From positions 1 through 39,780 of the forward strand of contig JAEUMX010000030.1 of assembly GCA_016791285.1 (NCBI GenBank): a stretch of DNA of 39,780 bases, given 5' to 3'. The position numbers and the translations under genes were made by a program. Below are positions 17,325 to 25,158 of the stretch, piece after piece. This DNA is from Burkholderiales bacterium. GTDB lineage: Bacteria; Pseudomonadota; Gammaproteobacteria; Burkholderiales; JAEUMW01. Position 1 is the first letter of the stretch, and each line of letters starts with the position of its first letter. The notes under the pieces were generated by a model, which did no database searches, was not told where the DNA came from, and saw nothing but the letters and a program-made list of their open reading frames with translations.

Positions 17325-17753
17325 ATGGCCACAATCAAGCAAGTGCTGAACGGCAAGCCACGGGAGATTTTCTCCGTGGCGCCGCTCGCGACCGTCTTCG
17401 ATGCGCTCAAGCTCATGGCGGCGACGAACGTCGGCGCCCTGCTCGTGATGGACGGCGACCGGCTGGTCGGGCTCTTCAGCGAGCGGGACTATGCCCGAAA
17501 GATCGTCCTGCACGGCAAGACGTCGCGCGAGACCCCGGTGCGCGAAGTCATGGTCGAGCGGGTGCCGTGTGTGCGGCCCGATCAAAGCGTCGAGGAGGCG
17601 ATGGCGATCGTGACCGAGTTGCGCACTCGCCATCTGCCGGTGGTAGAGGACGGCAAGGTGGTGGGAATAGTCTCCATCGGCGACCTGGTGAAGGAGCACA
17701 TCTCCGAGCAGGGCTTCGTGATCGATCAGCTGGAGAGGTACATCAACCGCTGA
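17325..17753 (+). CDS. CBS-pair domain protein (paralogue of the one at 10735)
   Basis: This 142-residue two-CBS protein has MATIKQVLNG, VGALLVMDGDRLVGLFSERDYARK and TRHLPVVEDGKVVGIVSIGDLVKEH. It has the same length and segment order as the CBS protein at 10735-11163, including the C-terminal SEQ-F-I-QLE-YI pattern. This indicates a duplication or shared ancestry of two close copies. The ATG at 17325 matches the start of the paralogue. Upstream codons in frame (residues before MATIK) lack family similarity. It lies alone between the divergent UbiB gene and the convergent beta-lactamase-fold gene. Confidence 0.92.
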   Translation: MATIKQVLNGKPREIFSVAPLATVFDALKLMAATNVGALLVMDGDRLVGLFSERDYARKIVLHGKTSRETPVREVMVERVPCVRPDQSVEEAMAIVTELRTRHLPVVEDGKVVGIVSIGDLVKEHISEQGFVIDQLERYINR

Positions 17754-17780
17754 CCGTCATTGCTGCCCGCGAACGGCGCG

Positions 17781-19190
17781 TCATTTCCGCCACGCGCCGA
17801 GCACGAGGTGCAGGAATTTCTGGTGATTCCAGCCGCAAGGGTAGTGCGTGAGCCCGAGCCGGACCAGCACGAGCTTGCGCGACGGAACGACCGTGACGAA
17901 CTGTCCTGCGTAGCCGACCGCGTGAAAGGCATCCGCAGGCAGCTCGGGCGGGTCATCGCCGCAGCGGAATTCCTCCGGGATCCGCAGCCAGAAGTGCGCT
18001 CCGAACTTCCCATCCGGCGCGTTCGGCGCTGGCGACCGCGAGAACTCCACCCAGCCTTCAGGCAGGATGCGCTCGCCCGACCACACGCCGTCCTGGAGAA
18101 ACAGGAGACCGAAGCGCGCCCAGTCGCGCGCAGTGGCGTACATGAAGGACGAACCCACGAACGTCCCCGTGCCATCGGTCTCCAGCACGGCGCTCGTCAT
18201 CCCGATGCGATCGAAGAGCGCCTGGCGCGGAAAGGCGTGGTAGTCGGCTTCCCCGACCGTGCGCCGGATGGCGTGCGTCAGGATGTTCGACGTCCCGCTC
18301 GAATACTGCCAGCGCGTCCCAGGCTGCGCCCGCAGCGGCTTCGCGACGGCGAACTCCGCGGCGTTCGGCACGCCGAACAGCATATGGGTCACGTCGGCGA
18401 GCGGGTTGGCGTAGTCCTCCTCGAACTCGAGACCGCTCGTCATGTGCAGGAGTTGCGCGAGCGTGATTGCGCGGCGCGGATCATCGGCCCCCGCCCATTC
18501 GGGGATCGGCGCCGGCGCGTCGAGCGAGAGCTTCCCTTCCTTCACGAGTATGCCGATGAGCGCATTCACGACGCTCTTGGTCATCGACCAGCCGATCAGC
18601 GCCGTGTCCTGATCGAATCCTCCGGCATAACGCTCCGCGATGATTCGCCCGTCGTGGACCACCAGCACCGCGCGTGTATTTCGCGGCAGCTTCGGGTGGG
18701 GCTCGGCGAACGCCCAGTCCACGGCCGCGCGCAACGCCGCGGCGTCGATTTCCGGTGCAGGCTCGCCTGCGGCGCGCAGGTCATCGGTCGCGGAAGATGG
18801 TCCCGCGCGCTTTGGCGTCTCATCGATCAGGCTCGCCGCAGCGGGAATAACACCGCCATTCGGGTCGACGACCACACAGCCGAACCCGTCACGATAGATG
18901 GCCTTGCGCTGCGCAAGCCCGAACAGGCTCGCCGTGACTTGGCGAGCGTCCCGGTCCGTGCTCGCATCGACCAGGCGCAAGATCGGATGGACATCCGGCG
19001 ATAGATCCGTGCCGAGCACGGAGGCAGGATCGCGGTGCGAGACGAAGACGCCCGAGCAGAGTGTCTTGGCCGTGTAAGCCGTGCCGATCGCTACCAGTTT
19101 CGAGCCGTAGTGGGCGACAGCGATCACCGCGCCGAGGGCGGCGAGGGCGATGCCGATCAGGGCTCGCGGGTATCGTGTCTTCGAGTGCAT
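17781..19190 (-). CDS. Class C beta-lactamase-fold serine hydrolase
   Basis: This 469-residue protein has an N-terminal membrane helix (about 9-28) and a serine hydrolase domain of the beta-lactamase/penicillin-binding type. The nucleophile motif SxxK is SMTK (202-205) in LIGWSMTKSVVNALIG. The YSSGTSN segment takes the place of the YxN motif. The C-terminus has HAVGYAGQFVTVVPSRKLVLVRLG, the beta strand typical of the family. Family members include esterases, D-aminopeptidases and 6-aminohexanoate-dimer hydrolases, so antibiotic resistance should not be inferred. The start has GGGAG 6 bases upstream. It follows the amidohydrolase gene after 60 bases on the same strand and may share its transcript. 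Confidence 0.88.
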   Translation of the reverse strand: MHSKTRYPRALIGIALAALGAVIAVAHYGSKLVAIGTAYTAKTLCSGVFVSHRDPASVLGTDLSPDVHPILRLVDASTDRDARQVTASLFGLAQRKAIYRDGFGCVVVDPNGGVIPAAASLIDETPKRAGPSSATDDLRAAGEPAPEIDAAALRAAVDWAFAEPHPKLPRNTRAVLVVHDGRIIAERYAGGFDQDTALIGWSMTKSVVNALIGILVKEGKLSLDAPAPIPEWAGADDPRRAITLAQLLHMTSGLEFEEDYANPLADVTHMLFGVPNAAEFAVAKPLRAQPGTRWQYSSGTSNILTHAIRRTVGEADYHAFPRQALFDRIGMTSAVLETDGTGTFVGSSFMYATARDWARFGLLFLQDGVWSGERILPEGWVEFSRSPAPNAPDGKFGAHFWLRIPEEFRCGDDPPELPADAFHAVGYAGQFVTVVPSRKLVLVRLGLTHYPCGWNHQKFLHLVLGAWRK

Positions 19191-19250
19191 GTCTGCTCCC
19201 GCGCGTCTCGCCGCGACCGTCTCGCTTCACACGCTCGAACAGCGCCGTCG

Positions 19251-20723
19251 CTACGCCCGCGACCCTCCGTTCCACGCAAGCAGGTTCCGGAACTCGCGCC
19301 GTGTCTTCGGTCCGTAGGTGAGGTAGTGCGGTTCGGCATGCTCGCGGTACGCAAGCCGCTCCTGGGCGACACGATCGTGTTGCGTGTACTTCCGCACTTC
19401 GTCGGGACTGATGCCGTAAACCGCGGCTGCGTTGAGCCCGAATACCTTCGCACGCAGTTGCGGCGTGATGCGCGGATACCCGTGTCGCTCCCGCAACGCC
19501 GGTGCAATCTGGAACGTGCGAAACGCCTGTATCTGGTCCTGCGGCGACCCGTACCAGATAGAGTCCGTGCCCCACAGGACGTTGTCCTCGCCACAGTGCT
19601 GCAAGAGCTTGCCCAGCGCATGCGCGGCGCTGTCAGGGTCGCGCATGAGGAAGCGCCAGGTGCTGCCGAGCTCGGCGTAGACGTTGCTGTTCGGCGCCAC
19701 GCCGTTCTCGCCGAGCGAGCGGATCAACGTATCGATGCCATCGCGCTCGAGAGCCGGATCGTATGCATGCTCCGCATTGCCGGCGACGAAGCCCGAGTGA
19801 TAGACGAGAAACTTCACGTCCGGAAAGCGCCTGGCCACGACGCCGATGTCGCTGCACTGGCTGTGCTCGTAGGACTGGCGCCCGAACGGCAGCCCCTTGT
19901 GAATGCAGATGACCTTGACGCCGAGGGTGCGTGCTTTCTCGATGAAATGCATACCGGCGTCGTCGGAGAGAAAGTAGCCGTTGCCGTCCGGTCCCCATTG
20001 CGTATAGGTCTTCCACGCGCACACGTGCCAGCGGCCCGCCAGCTCGTCCATCGCTTCGACGTCACCCGGCTGGTTGGGATTGACACGCCCGTGCAGCAAC
20101 AGCCGATGCGTGCCTTCCAGGCGGTCGACAATGCGCCGCGTGGCATCCGCTGCGGCAATGGTCAGGGGTTCGGCGTCCCGACGCGAAGGCACGAAGGAGA
20201 GCACCATCATGTCCGTGTCGCTGTCGAGAAACACGTCCTTCACGAATTCGTCGGGCCCGAGGCACTGCAGATAACTGCGCGGGTCGGTCGCGCTGGCGAG
20301 CGCACAGCCTGATTTCGGCGACCACTTGAACGCATCCGGTGGCGCCGCGCGCACCCAAGTCCCGGTCGGGTCGACGAAGTGTCCCTGTACATCGAAGATG
20401 AACTCGCTGCCGTCGAGCCTGGCAGCGGCCAGTTGTGGCTCGAGCGCGGCCTCGGCTTCCAGTTCGAACCAGGCGCCGCGCTTGCCTTCCACCGCGTTCG
20501 CGACGTTGAACGAGAGCAGCGTGCTCGCAGCGCCACAGGCGGAGAGCAGGAAGCGCCTGCGGGAGAGTCCCAGCCGCTTCGCGTTGCGCGTCGCCGTTTC
20601 ATGGGCGAGCCGGTTTGCCGCGCGATTGACGTCCGACAACGGGACCGGAGCAAACTCGCCGTTCGAAGTCGAGTCGAGCTTGATGGGAAGGCGCGTGCCT
20701 TCGGGGTCGACAAGATGTTTCAT
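19251..20723 (-). CDS. Tat-exported amidohydrolase family protein
   Basis: This 490-residue protein has a twin-arginine signal, SRRRFLLSACGAAS, centred near residue 56, which predicts folded export. About 50 residues of soluble sequence precede it, which is unusually long. The rest is an amidohydrolase_2 TIM-barrel: FIFDVQGHFVDPTG replaces the usual HxH strand (one His kept), followed by ICIHKGLP, FLVYHSGF and LWGTDSIWYG with the late Asp. The substrate is unknown. The ATG at 20723 has AGGAG 6 bases upstream, so the long pre-signal region is probably real. It is followed by the serine hydrolase gene on the same strand. Confidence 0.85.
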   Translation of the reverse strand: MKHLVDPEGTRLPIKLDSTSNGEFAPVPLSDVNRAANRLAHETATRNAKRLGLSRRRFLLSACGAASTLLSFNVANAVEGKRGAWFELEAEAALEPQLAAARLDGSEFIFDVQGHFVDPTGTWVRAAPPDAFKWSPKSGCALASATDPRSYLQCLGPDEFVKDVFLDSDTDMMVLSFVPSRRDAEPLTIAAADATRRIVDRLEGTHRLLLHGRVNPNQPGDVEAMDELAGRWHVCAWKTYTQWGPDGNGYFLSDDAGMHFIEKARTLGVKVICIHKGLPFGRQSYEHSQCSDIGVVARRFPDVKFLVYHSGFVAGNAEHAYDPALERDGIDTLIRSLGENGVAPNSNVYAELGSTWRFLMRDPDSAAHALGKLLQHCGEDNVLWGTDSIWYGSPQDQIQAFRTFQIAPALRERHGYPRITPQLRAKVFGLNAAAVYGISPDEVRKYTQHDRVAQERLAYREHAEPHYLTYGPKTRREFRNLLAWNGGSRA

Positions 20724-21028
20724 CCGAATCTCCTGCAGAGCCGCTCGCCGATCGCGAATGCGGGTCGCCCCAGACCCGACTGCTTATTCGTAACGCCCAT
20801 GTTTCACTCTCCTGCCATGCATACCATTGATGTGGGCGTTGCGATCGGGGCCCAACGCTACGCTTCGGGCGCGGAGTCAGCGGGAGCGACGCAGGAGCAG
20901 ACGCTGGAGGCCGTCGCCTGCAAGTGATTGATACTGATGCGAGGCTCCCGTTTCCGGCAGGCTTGGTAGCTTTCGCTTACCATCATAAGGATGTCGCATC
21001 CGACACGAGTCAGAAAAAGGAGCCTCTC
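20724..21028. other. Intergenic region at left edge of accessory island
   Basis: No gene is seen. The left half holds the amidohydrolase leader. From about 20930 the sequence becomes richer in A+T and contains two short inverted repeats (GGTA...TACC at 20966-20982 and GGATG-TCG-CATCC around 20990-21002) just before the IS110-type start codon. IS110 elements carry their bridge RNA in this position, but whether a usable RNA is encoded here cannot be judged by eye. Confidence 0.4.
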
Positions 21029-21203
21029 ATGCGATTCTATACCCAGCAGCACAAGCATTACTGCGGCATCGATCTGCACGTCCGGATGAACTGTGCTTCC
21101 TGGACGCCGCCGGAACGGTGCTCCTGTCACGTAACGTCGACCCCACGCCTGAGGCGTTTTTGTCAGCAGTGAGAGCCCTCTGCGAGGGATCTCGTGGTGG
21201 TGA
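21029..21203 (+). pseudogene. IS110-family transposase, N-terminal fragment with frameshifts
   Basis: AAAGGAG precedes the ATG at 21029. The reading frame gives MRFYTQQHKHYCGIDLH, the standard start of IS110-family DEDD transposases, with the first catalytic Asp in GIDLH. Homology then jumps to another frame (ELCFLDAAGTVLLSRN and PTPEAFLSAVRAL, about 21089-21180) and once more (RDLVVV, about 21185-21203), after which it stops. Two frameshifts and loss of about 85% of the usual length of roughly 330 residues make it inactive. It marks the left side of the accessory island. No right-hand copy or direct repeat was found by eye. Confidence 0.8.
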
Positions 21204-21272
21204 CTTGACCCAAGAGATTGCCGCATTTAGCGAGTCGTACGGAACCATAATCGCTGCTGAGCCCAAATGGAT

Positions 21273-21301
21273 TTGTGTTACTCTTGAGGCTAGGCTACAT
21301 A
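21273..21301 (+). promoter_or_regulatory. Candidate promoter of the ParB-nuclease-methyltransferase operon
   Basis: TTGTGT (21273-21278) and TACATA (21296-21301) are separated by 17 bases in an A/T-rich stretch directly after the IS110 fragment. Transcription would begin near 21308, only a few bases before the GTG of the first gene. The message could be nearly leaderless, or the true start could be the ATG at 21390. Confidence 0.5.
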
Positions 21302-21311
21302 TTGCTCGTAG

Positions 21312-21548
21312 GTGGAGGTTTCTATTCCCGTTCGCCGTACCAGCCAGTCCGTTCGCGGTGCGACCTCGCGCGCGACGAACCGCGAGAGGATGTTGCACAT
21401 TCGCGTCGGTCCTGAACTGCACCGAGCCCTGCGCGTTATTGTGGCTGAGCAGGACACCACGCTGCAGGAATGGGTGGTGCGAACACTGGCCGACGCGGTC
21501 CGCAAAGCCGGCGCACCCCAATATCCCAGCGGTTCGGGCGGCGGCTGA
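21312..21548 (+). CDS. Small ribbon-helix-helix-like protein, first gene of island operon
   Basis: This 78-residue protein has a C-terminal half (about 27-66) reading MLHIRVGPELHRALRVIVAEQDTT then LQEWVVRTLADAV. That is the strand-helix-helix pattern of small RHH DNA-binding proteins such as plasmid and antitoxin repressors. The start is unsure: GTG 21312 gives 78 residues with a basic N-terminus, and ATG 21390 gives 52. Its stop overlaps the next ATG (TGATG, 21546-21550), so translation is coupled to the ParB-like gene. A role as autorepressor of the operon or partner of the ParB-like protein is inferred from position and fold only. Confidence 0.6.
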   Translation: MEVSIPVRRTSQSVRGATSRATNRERMLHIRVGPELHRALRVIVAEQDTTLQEWVVRTLADAVRKAGAPQYPSGSGGG

Positions 21549-22636
21549 TGGCATCCAGGAGGTCAACGGCGCGCATTGAGCAGGACACCATGGTCCCGGT
21601 GTCCGAGCTGCGCTTCGATCGCGAGAACCCACGGATGCCCAACGTTCTGCTGCGAGACGACGATGAGGTGGTGCGCCATCTCATCGACGACTTCGATGTC
21701 GAGGAACTCGTCCAGTCTATTCTCTCCTCGGGCTGGATCGACTACGAGCCTCTCATTGCTGAGGATCGGACCAACGTCATTTTCGAGGGGAACCGAAGGC
21801 TTGCGGCGCTTCGCCTCATCCGCGACGCGGCGCTGCGCGAGCGTGTCGGATATCGCTTACCGGTCGTGGACGACCCAAAGACCACGCCTGATCAAGTGAG
21901 AGTGCGCTACGTTTCGAACCGGAGGGACGCACGGCGCTTTATCGCCTTCAAGCATATTAACGGCCCCTACAAGTGGGATGCTTTCGCCAAGGCGAAGTAC
22001 GCTGCGGAGTGGCTTGCGGAAGGAGAAAAGACCGACGTCGTTAGTCGAATGCTCGGCGATAACCACAACACCATCCGGCGCCTTGTCATGGGGTACAACG
22101 TGCTCGAGCAAGCGCAGCACGCCGGCTTCGACCTTGAGGACAGGACGAAGAAGCGCTTCGCTTTCTCTCACCTCTACACCGCGGTCTCGCGGCCCGCGGT
22201 TCGGAGTTTTCTGGGGGTCGCTGACGATGAAGACGATGTGCCAGCGGAGCCAGTGCCGTCGGAGAGGCAGGAGCAGCTGCTGCAGCTGATGTCATGGCTC
22301 TATGGACAGGAGAAGAAGAAGGAGCCGACCGTCGTCGTCAGCCAGAACCCGGATCTCAACCAGCTGGTCCGTGTGATCGAGAATAAGGCCGCTTTGGCAA
22401 GCCTCATTAAGTACCGCCGGCTCGATCAGGCGTTTGAAGCGGTGGAGCCGCCCGCTAGTCGGTTCAAAGATGCGCTGATCGCTGCGAACCAACAGTGCGA
22501 GAACGCGCTGGCACTCTCGTCTTACTTTGATGGCGATGAGACCCAACTCGCGATGGTGAAGAATCTTGCAACCACCGTGCGCAGCCTCCGTGACGTTATG
22601 ATGAAGAAGAGCTTTGCCTCGGACGACGACCTCTGA
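21548..22636 (+). CDS. ParB/sulfiredoxin-like N-terminal domain protein with HTH
   Basis: This 362-residue protein has VPVSELRFDRENPRMP at its start and a ParB-type nucleotide-binding motif EGNRRLAALRL at 80-90. A KorB-like helix-turn-helix lies near 160-185 (KTDVVSRMLGDNHNTIRRLV). The C-terminal 150 residues are unassigned. ParB-like domains of this kind occur in chromosome partition proteins (CTPase) and in phage or island proteins with nuclease or modification roles. There is no ParA gene here, so partition is unlikely. The start at 21548 overlaps the upstream stop, and the next gene begins inside the end of this one. A DNA-recognition or licensing role next to the methyltransferase is inferred. 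Confidence 0.75.
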   Translation: MASRRSTARIEQDTMVPVSELRFDRENPRMPNVLLRDDDEVVRHLIDDFDVEELVQSILSSGWIDYEPLIAEDRTNVIFEGNRRLAALRLIRDAALRERVGYRLPVVDDPKTTPDQVRVRYVSNRRDARRFIAFKHINGPYKWDAFAKAKYAAEWLAEGEKTDVVSRMLGDNHNTIRRLVMGYNVLEQAQHAGFDLEDRTKKRFAFSHLYTAVSRPAVRSFLGVADDEDDVPAEPVPSERQEQLLQLMSWLYGQEKKKEPTVVVSQNPDLNQLVRVIENKAALASLIKYRRLDQAFEAVEPPASRFKDALIAANQQCENALALSSYFDGDETQLAMVKNLATTVRSLRDVMMKKSFASDDDL

Positions 22637-23744
22637 CCGGCTGCGCCTCGTGGCGCCCGACCTTAACGCGCGGAGGGCCACACTCGCAGATTGGCTGGAA
22701 CTCCAGGCACTCACGAGCGCAAGGCAGCTAACGTCGATTTCCAGCATCCGATCCCAGGTACGTCGCATGAGCGACGGCAGGGCCTCGGCGACGGAGATCG
22801 ATGCCGACGCTGAGGATGGCGGTGAACCCGAGATCACCGATCGGCTGTCCGATGATCTCGAGGAGAAGGTGGCCGAGGAGCTCGCCTTCCGCGTCGAGTC
22901 GGTCGGCGATGCCTACCCGTTCGAGTTGCTTACGGAGCCAGGAGGCCGGTCGCAGCACCTTAAACTGCGCCAGACCTGGATGACCCCGGAAACCGGCGAA
23001 CTCATCTACGTCTTCTGCCTCCTTGACTCGGCTATCCGCGATCGCCTCATCGCGTACCCGCCGTCGCTGCGACCGCTCATTGCCGCGATCGGTAACATTT
23101 TTCAGATCTGCTCGTGCATTGCCGTCGGCGGCTATATGAACGCTGAGGTCGTGTCGTTCGGCTTCCCGCGCGCGACGGGAGAGAGCTTCCTGCCGGCACT
23201 GCGGGCCGCGTGGAATCAATATGGCTCCTACAGCATTCGCAAGAAGATTGATCATGGCTGGGACGACAAGCTGAAGGACGGTGGCGTTGACATCATCGCA
23301 TGGCGTCACTTCGCGGACCGGTATGCCGCGACGCTGGTGATGTTCGTGCAGGTGGCTTCGGGACTTGGCTGGAAGGACAAGGAAGTTTCCGGCGACGTGC
23401 GTGCGCTGAAGAAGTGGTTTGACGGCCCGACCTTCGAACACTTTCTTCCAGCAATCTGCATCCCGTTTCCGCTGTGGTTCGACCTTGACGAGCCGCCGAG
23501 GGACCAGAGCGGGAGGAAGCTCGCTTTTAGCCAAGGGGTGCAGAACCGCTTTATCTTCCGCGAGGGTAAGTTCGGGATCATCTTCGACCGGGGCCGGATC
23601 GCACGATCCGCGGCGGACGCGCTCAAGGCAGCGGCGGAAAAAGCAATGCGTCACCCCATCGATGGTATCGACCGCGTTGAAGAAGTCGCTGCTTGGGTCT
23701 CGAACGCCATGGCCAAGCTGGCGGAGGTAAGGGTGGCCACATGA
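22614..23744 (+). CDS. Unrecognised protein with possible PD-(D/E)XK-like nuclease core
   Basis: This is a 376-residue soluble protein that I cannot assign to a named family. The stretch DGGVDIIAW (Asp226), then a strand with FVQVASG (Gln246) and WKDK (Lys254/256), resembles the D...(E/Q)x(n)K active site of restriction-endonuclease-like folds, with the Lys displaced. Glu190 in ATGESFLPAL could belong to the same site. The first 75 residues are helical with an acidic stretch. The start is a TTG at 22614, the only start codon after an in-frame stop, giving a 23-base overlap with the ParB-like gene. ATG 22767 would cut a conserved-looking N-terminal helix. Its end overlaps the methyltransferase start (ATGA). 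The nuclease call is a hypothesis. Confidence 0.6.
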   Translation: MPRTTTSDRLRLVAPDLNARRATLADWLELQALTSARQLTSISSIRSQVRRMSDGRASATEIDADAEDGGEPEITDRLSDDLEEKVAEELAFRVESVGDAYPFELLTEPGGRSQHLKLRQTWMTPETGELIYVFCLLDSAIRDRLIAYPPSLRPLIAAIGNIFQICSCIAVGGYMNAEVVSFGFPRATGESFLPALRAAWNQYGSYSIRKKIDHGWDDKLKDGGVDIIAWRHFADRYAATLVMFVQVASGLGWKDKEVSGDVRALKKWFDGPTFEHFLPAICIPFPLWFDLDEPPRDQSGRKLAFSQGVQNRFIFREGKFGIIFDRGRIARSAADALKAAAEKAMRHPIDGIDRVEEVAAWVSNAMAKLAEVRVAT

Positions 23745-24835
23745 GGCACCCCCTTCATTCCATCTGCCCCTACTTCGCTATGTTTCCGGAAGGATTTGTA
23801 CTCGAGCAGTTGTACGCTTACACGCGACCCGGCGACGTCGTCCTCGACCCGTTTTGCGGGCGTGGCACCACTGTGCTCGAAAGCCTGCTGAACAACCGTC
23901 TCGCCTTGGGTGCTGACATCAACCCAGTTGCGGCATGCGTCGCGGGAGCGAAGGCAAATGTGCCCGCGATGACGTCGGTACTACAGCGTGTGGACGACCT
24001 GTACGGGATGTTCGTGGGTCGTACAAGCAGAGAGGAGCCTCCGACGGAGTTCTTCGCCCACTGCTTCCATCGAGAAACCTACGCGGGAGTCGCCTTTCTC
24101 CGTGAGGCTCTCGCTTGGCGCCGGAGCCCCATTGATCGCTTCATCGCGGCGGTAATGCTCGGCATCCTGCACGGTGAGTCCCACCGATCAGGTATGTACC
24201 TTAGCAATCGCATGCCTCGCACCATCAGCACGAAGCCTGACTACTCCGTGCGGTGGTGGCGCGAGCGTAACTTGCGCCCGCCGCACCGCGAAGTCTTTGA
24301 GGTGCTGCGGCAGGCCGTACGCTTCCGCTTCTCTCAACCACCGCCTAAGCGGAGAGGAACCGTCGTGCTGAGCGATGCGAGACGGTGCGGGCAAGTCTTG
24401 AAGAAGCACACCGGCAGCGTGGCGCTAGTTGTTACCTCGCCGCCTTACATCGACACAACTGACTATGCGGAGGACCAGTGGCTCCGGCTCTGGTTCCTCG
24501 GCGGCGATCCGAAGCCAACGCTTCGGTTGCACAAGGATGATCGACATACTCTCTCCGAGACCTATTGGGATTTTCTAGAGGAGGTGTGGCGCGGCTGCGC
24601 TCCGCTGCTACGCGATGCAGCGAGAATTGTCGTTCGAATCGGAGGCACTAAGCTGAGCAAGCCAGAGCTGTTGCATGGGCTGCGCGGGAGTCTCGTGCGT
24701 GGTTTGAGCGGGCGCAGCGTCAGGCAACTGAATCAAGGCAACTCATCCCCAATCACCAAGCGCCAAACGAACTCCTTCCGCCCAGGGACGTCTCCGGATC
24801 GACTGGAACACGACTTCAAGTTCTCCGTCTCATGA
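23741..24835 (+). CDS. Site-specific DNA methyltransferase (N4-cytosine/N6-adenine type)
   Basis: This 364-residue amino-methyltransferase has SAM-binding motif I as DPFCGRGTT (residues 36-44) and catalytic motif IV as TSPPY (232-236). The order I then IV, with a 190-residue gap that probably holds the target-recognition part, is the alpha-like order. TSPPY favours N4-cytosine but N6-adenine is possible. The C-terminus keeps the family ending with a conserved R-Q-T-x-x-F-R-P segment, so the gene looks complete. ATG 23741 overlaps the stop of the preceding gene by four bases. Upstream codons in frame lie inside that gene. In this operon it would protect host DNA from, or mark it for, the neighbouring putative nuclease and ParB-like protein. 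Confidence 0.88.
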   Translation: MRHPLHSICPYFAMFPEGFVLEQLYAYTRPGDVVLDPFCGRGTTVLESLLNNRLALGADINPVAACVAGAKANVPAMTSVLQRVDDLYGMFVGRTSREEPPTEFFAHCFHRETYAGVAFLREALAWRRSPIDRFIAAVMLGILHGESHRSGMYLSNRMPRTISTKPDYSVRWWRERNLRPPHREVFEVLRQAVRFRFSQPPPKRRGTVVLSDARRCGQVLKKHTGSVALVVTSPPYIDTTDYAEDQWLRLWFLGGDPKPTLRLHKDDRHTLSETYWDFLEEVWRGCAPLLRDAARIVVRIGGTKLSKPELLHGLRGSLVRGLSGRSVRQLNQGNSSPITKRQTNSFRPGTSPDRLEHDFKFSVS

Positions 24836-24872
24836 CTTCCACCACAAGGCATGCCTTGATCGGGAGACTGGC

Positions 24873-25145
24873 GTGCAGATCTCGGATCCAAAGGAAGACT
24901 GGGGGCGGCGGGGATTCAGCTGTGACATCTGGACCGACGCGCCGGGACAGGTGTGGCGGGACTTCGTGCATGCCATGGACGAACTGGTGATGCCGCTCGA
25001 AGGCGAAATCGAACTGGAGGTCGGCGGAAGGACATGCCGCCCGCGCATCGGCGAGGAGGTGTTGATCCCGGCCGGCGTGCGGCATACGGTGCGCAATGTG
25101 GGTGACCGCGTGAGCCGCTGGTACTACGGGTACAAGCGCGGGTAG
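24873..25145 (+). CDS. Small cupin domain protein
   Basis: This is a 90-residue single cupin barrel. The first cupin motif is degenerate, with FVHAMDELVMPLEGEIELEVGG. The second is present as PAGVRHTV with its His. Substrate and metal are unknown. The GTG at 24873 is used, but the frame remains open upstream (reading ACLDRETG) without a good start or ribosome site, so the true 5' end may have been altered where the island ends. It is 37 bases after the methyltransferase stop and 13 bases before the Ap4A phosphorylase start, with which it may be co-transcribed. Confidence 0.75.
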   Translation: MQISDPKEDWGRRGFSCDIWTDAPGQVWRDFVHAMDELVMPLEGEIELEVGGRTCRPRIGEEVLIPAGVRHTVRNVGDRVSRWYYGYKRG

Positions 25146-25158
25146 GAGTTTCGACCGA

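Noticed and set aside
17760..19004. 414-residue plus-strand frame
   Set aside because: It is antisense to the beta-lactamase-fold hydrolase with its SMTK motif.
17781..19190. Antibiotic resistance beta-lactamase
   Set aside because: The SxxK fold is shared with esterases and peptidases. The YxN motif is altered and nothing else suggests resistance.
19035..20312. 425-residue plus-strand frame across the hydrolase and amidohydrolase genes
   Set aside because: It spans two real genes on the other strand and shows no domain pattern.
21548..22636. Plasmid or chromosome partition gene parB
   Set aside because: There is no parA and no visible parS-like inverted repeats, and the gene is locked in an operon with a methyltransferase.
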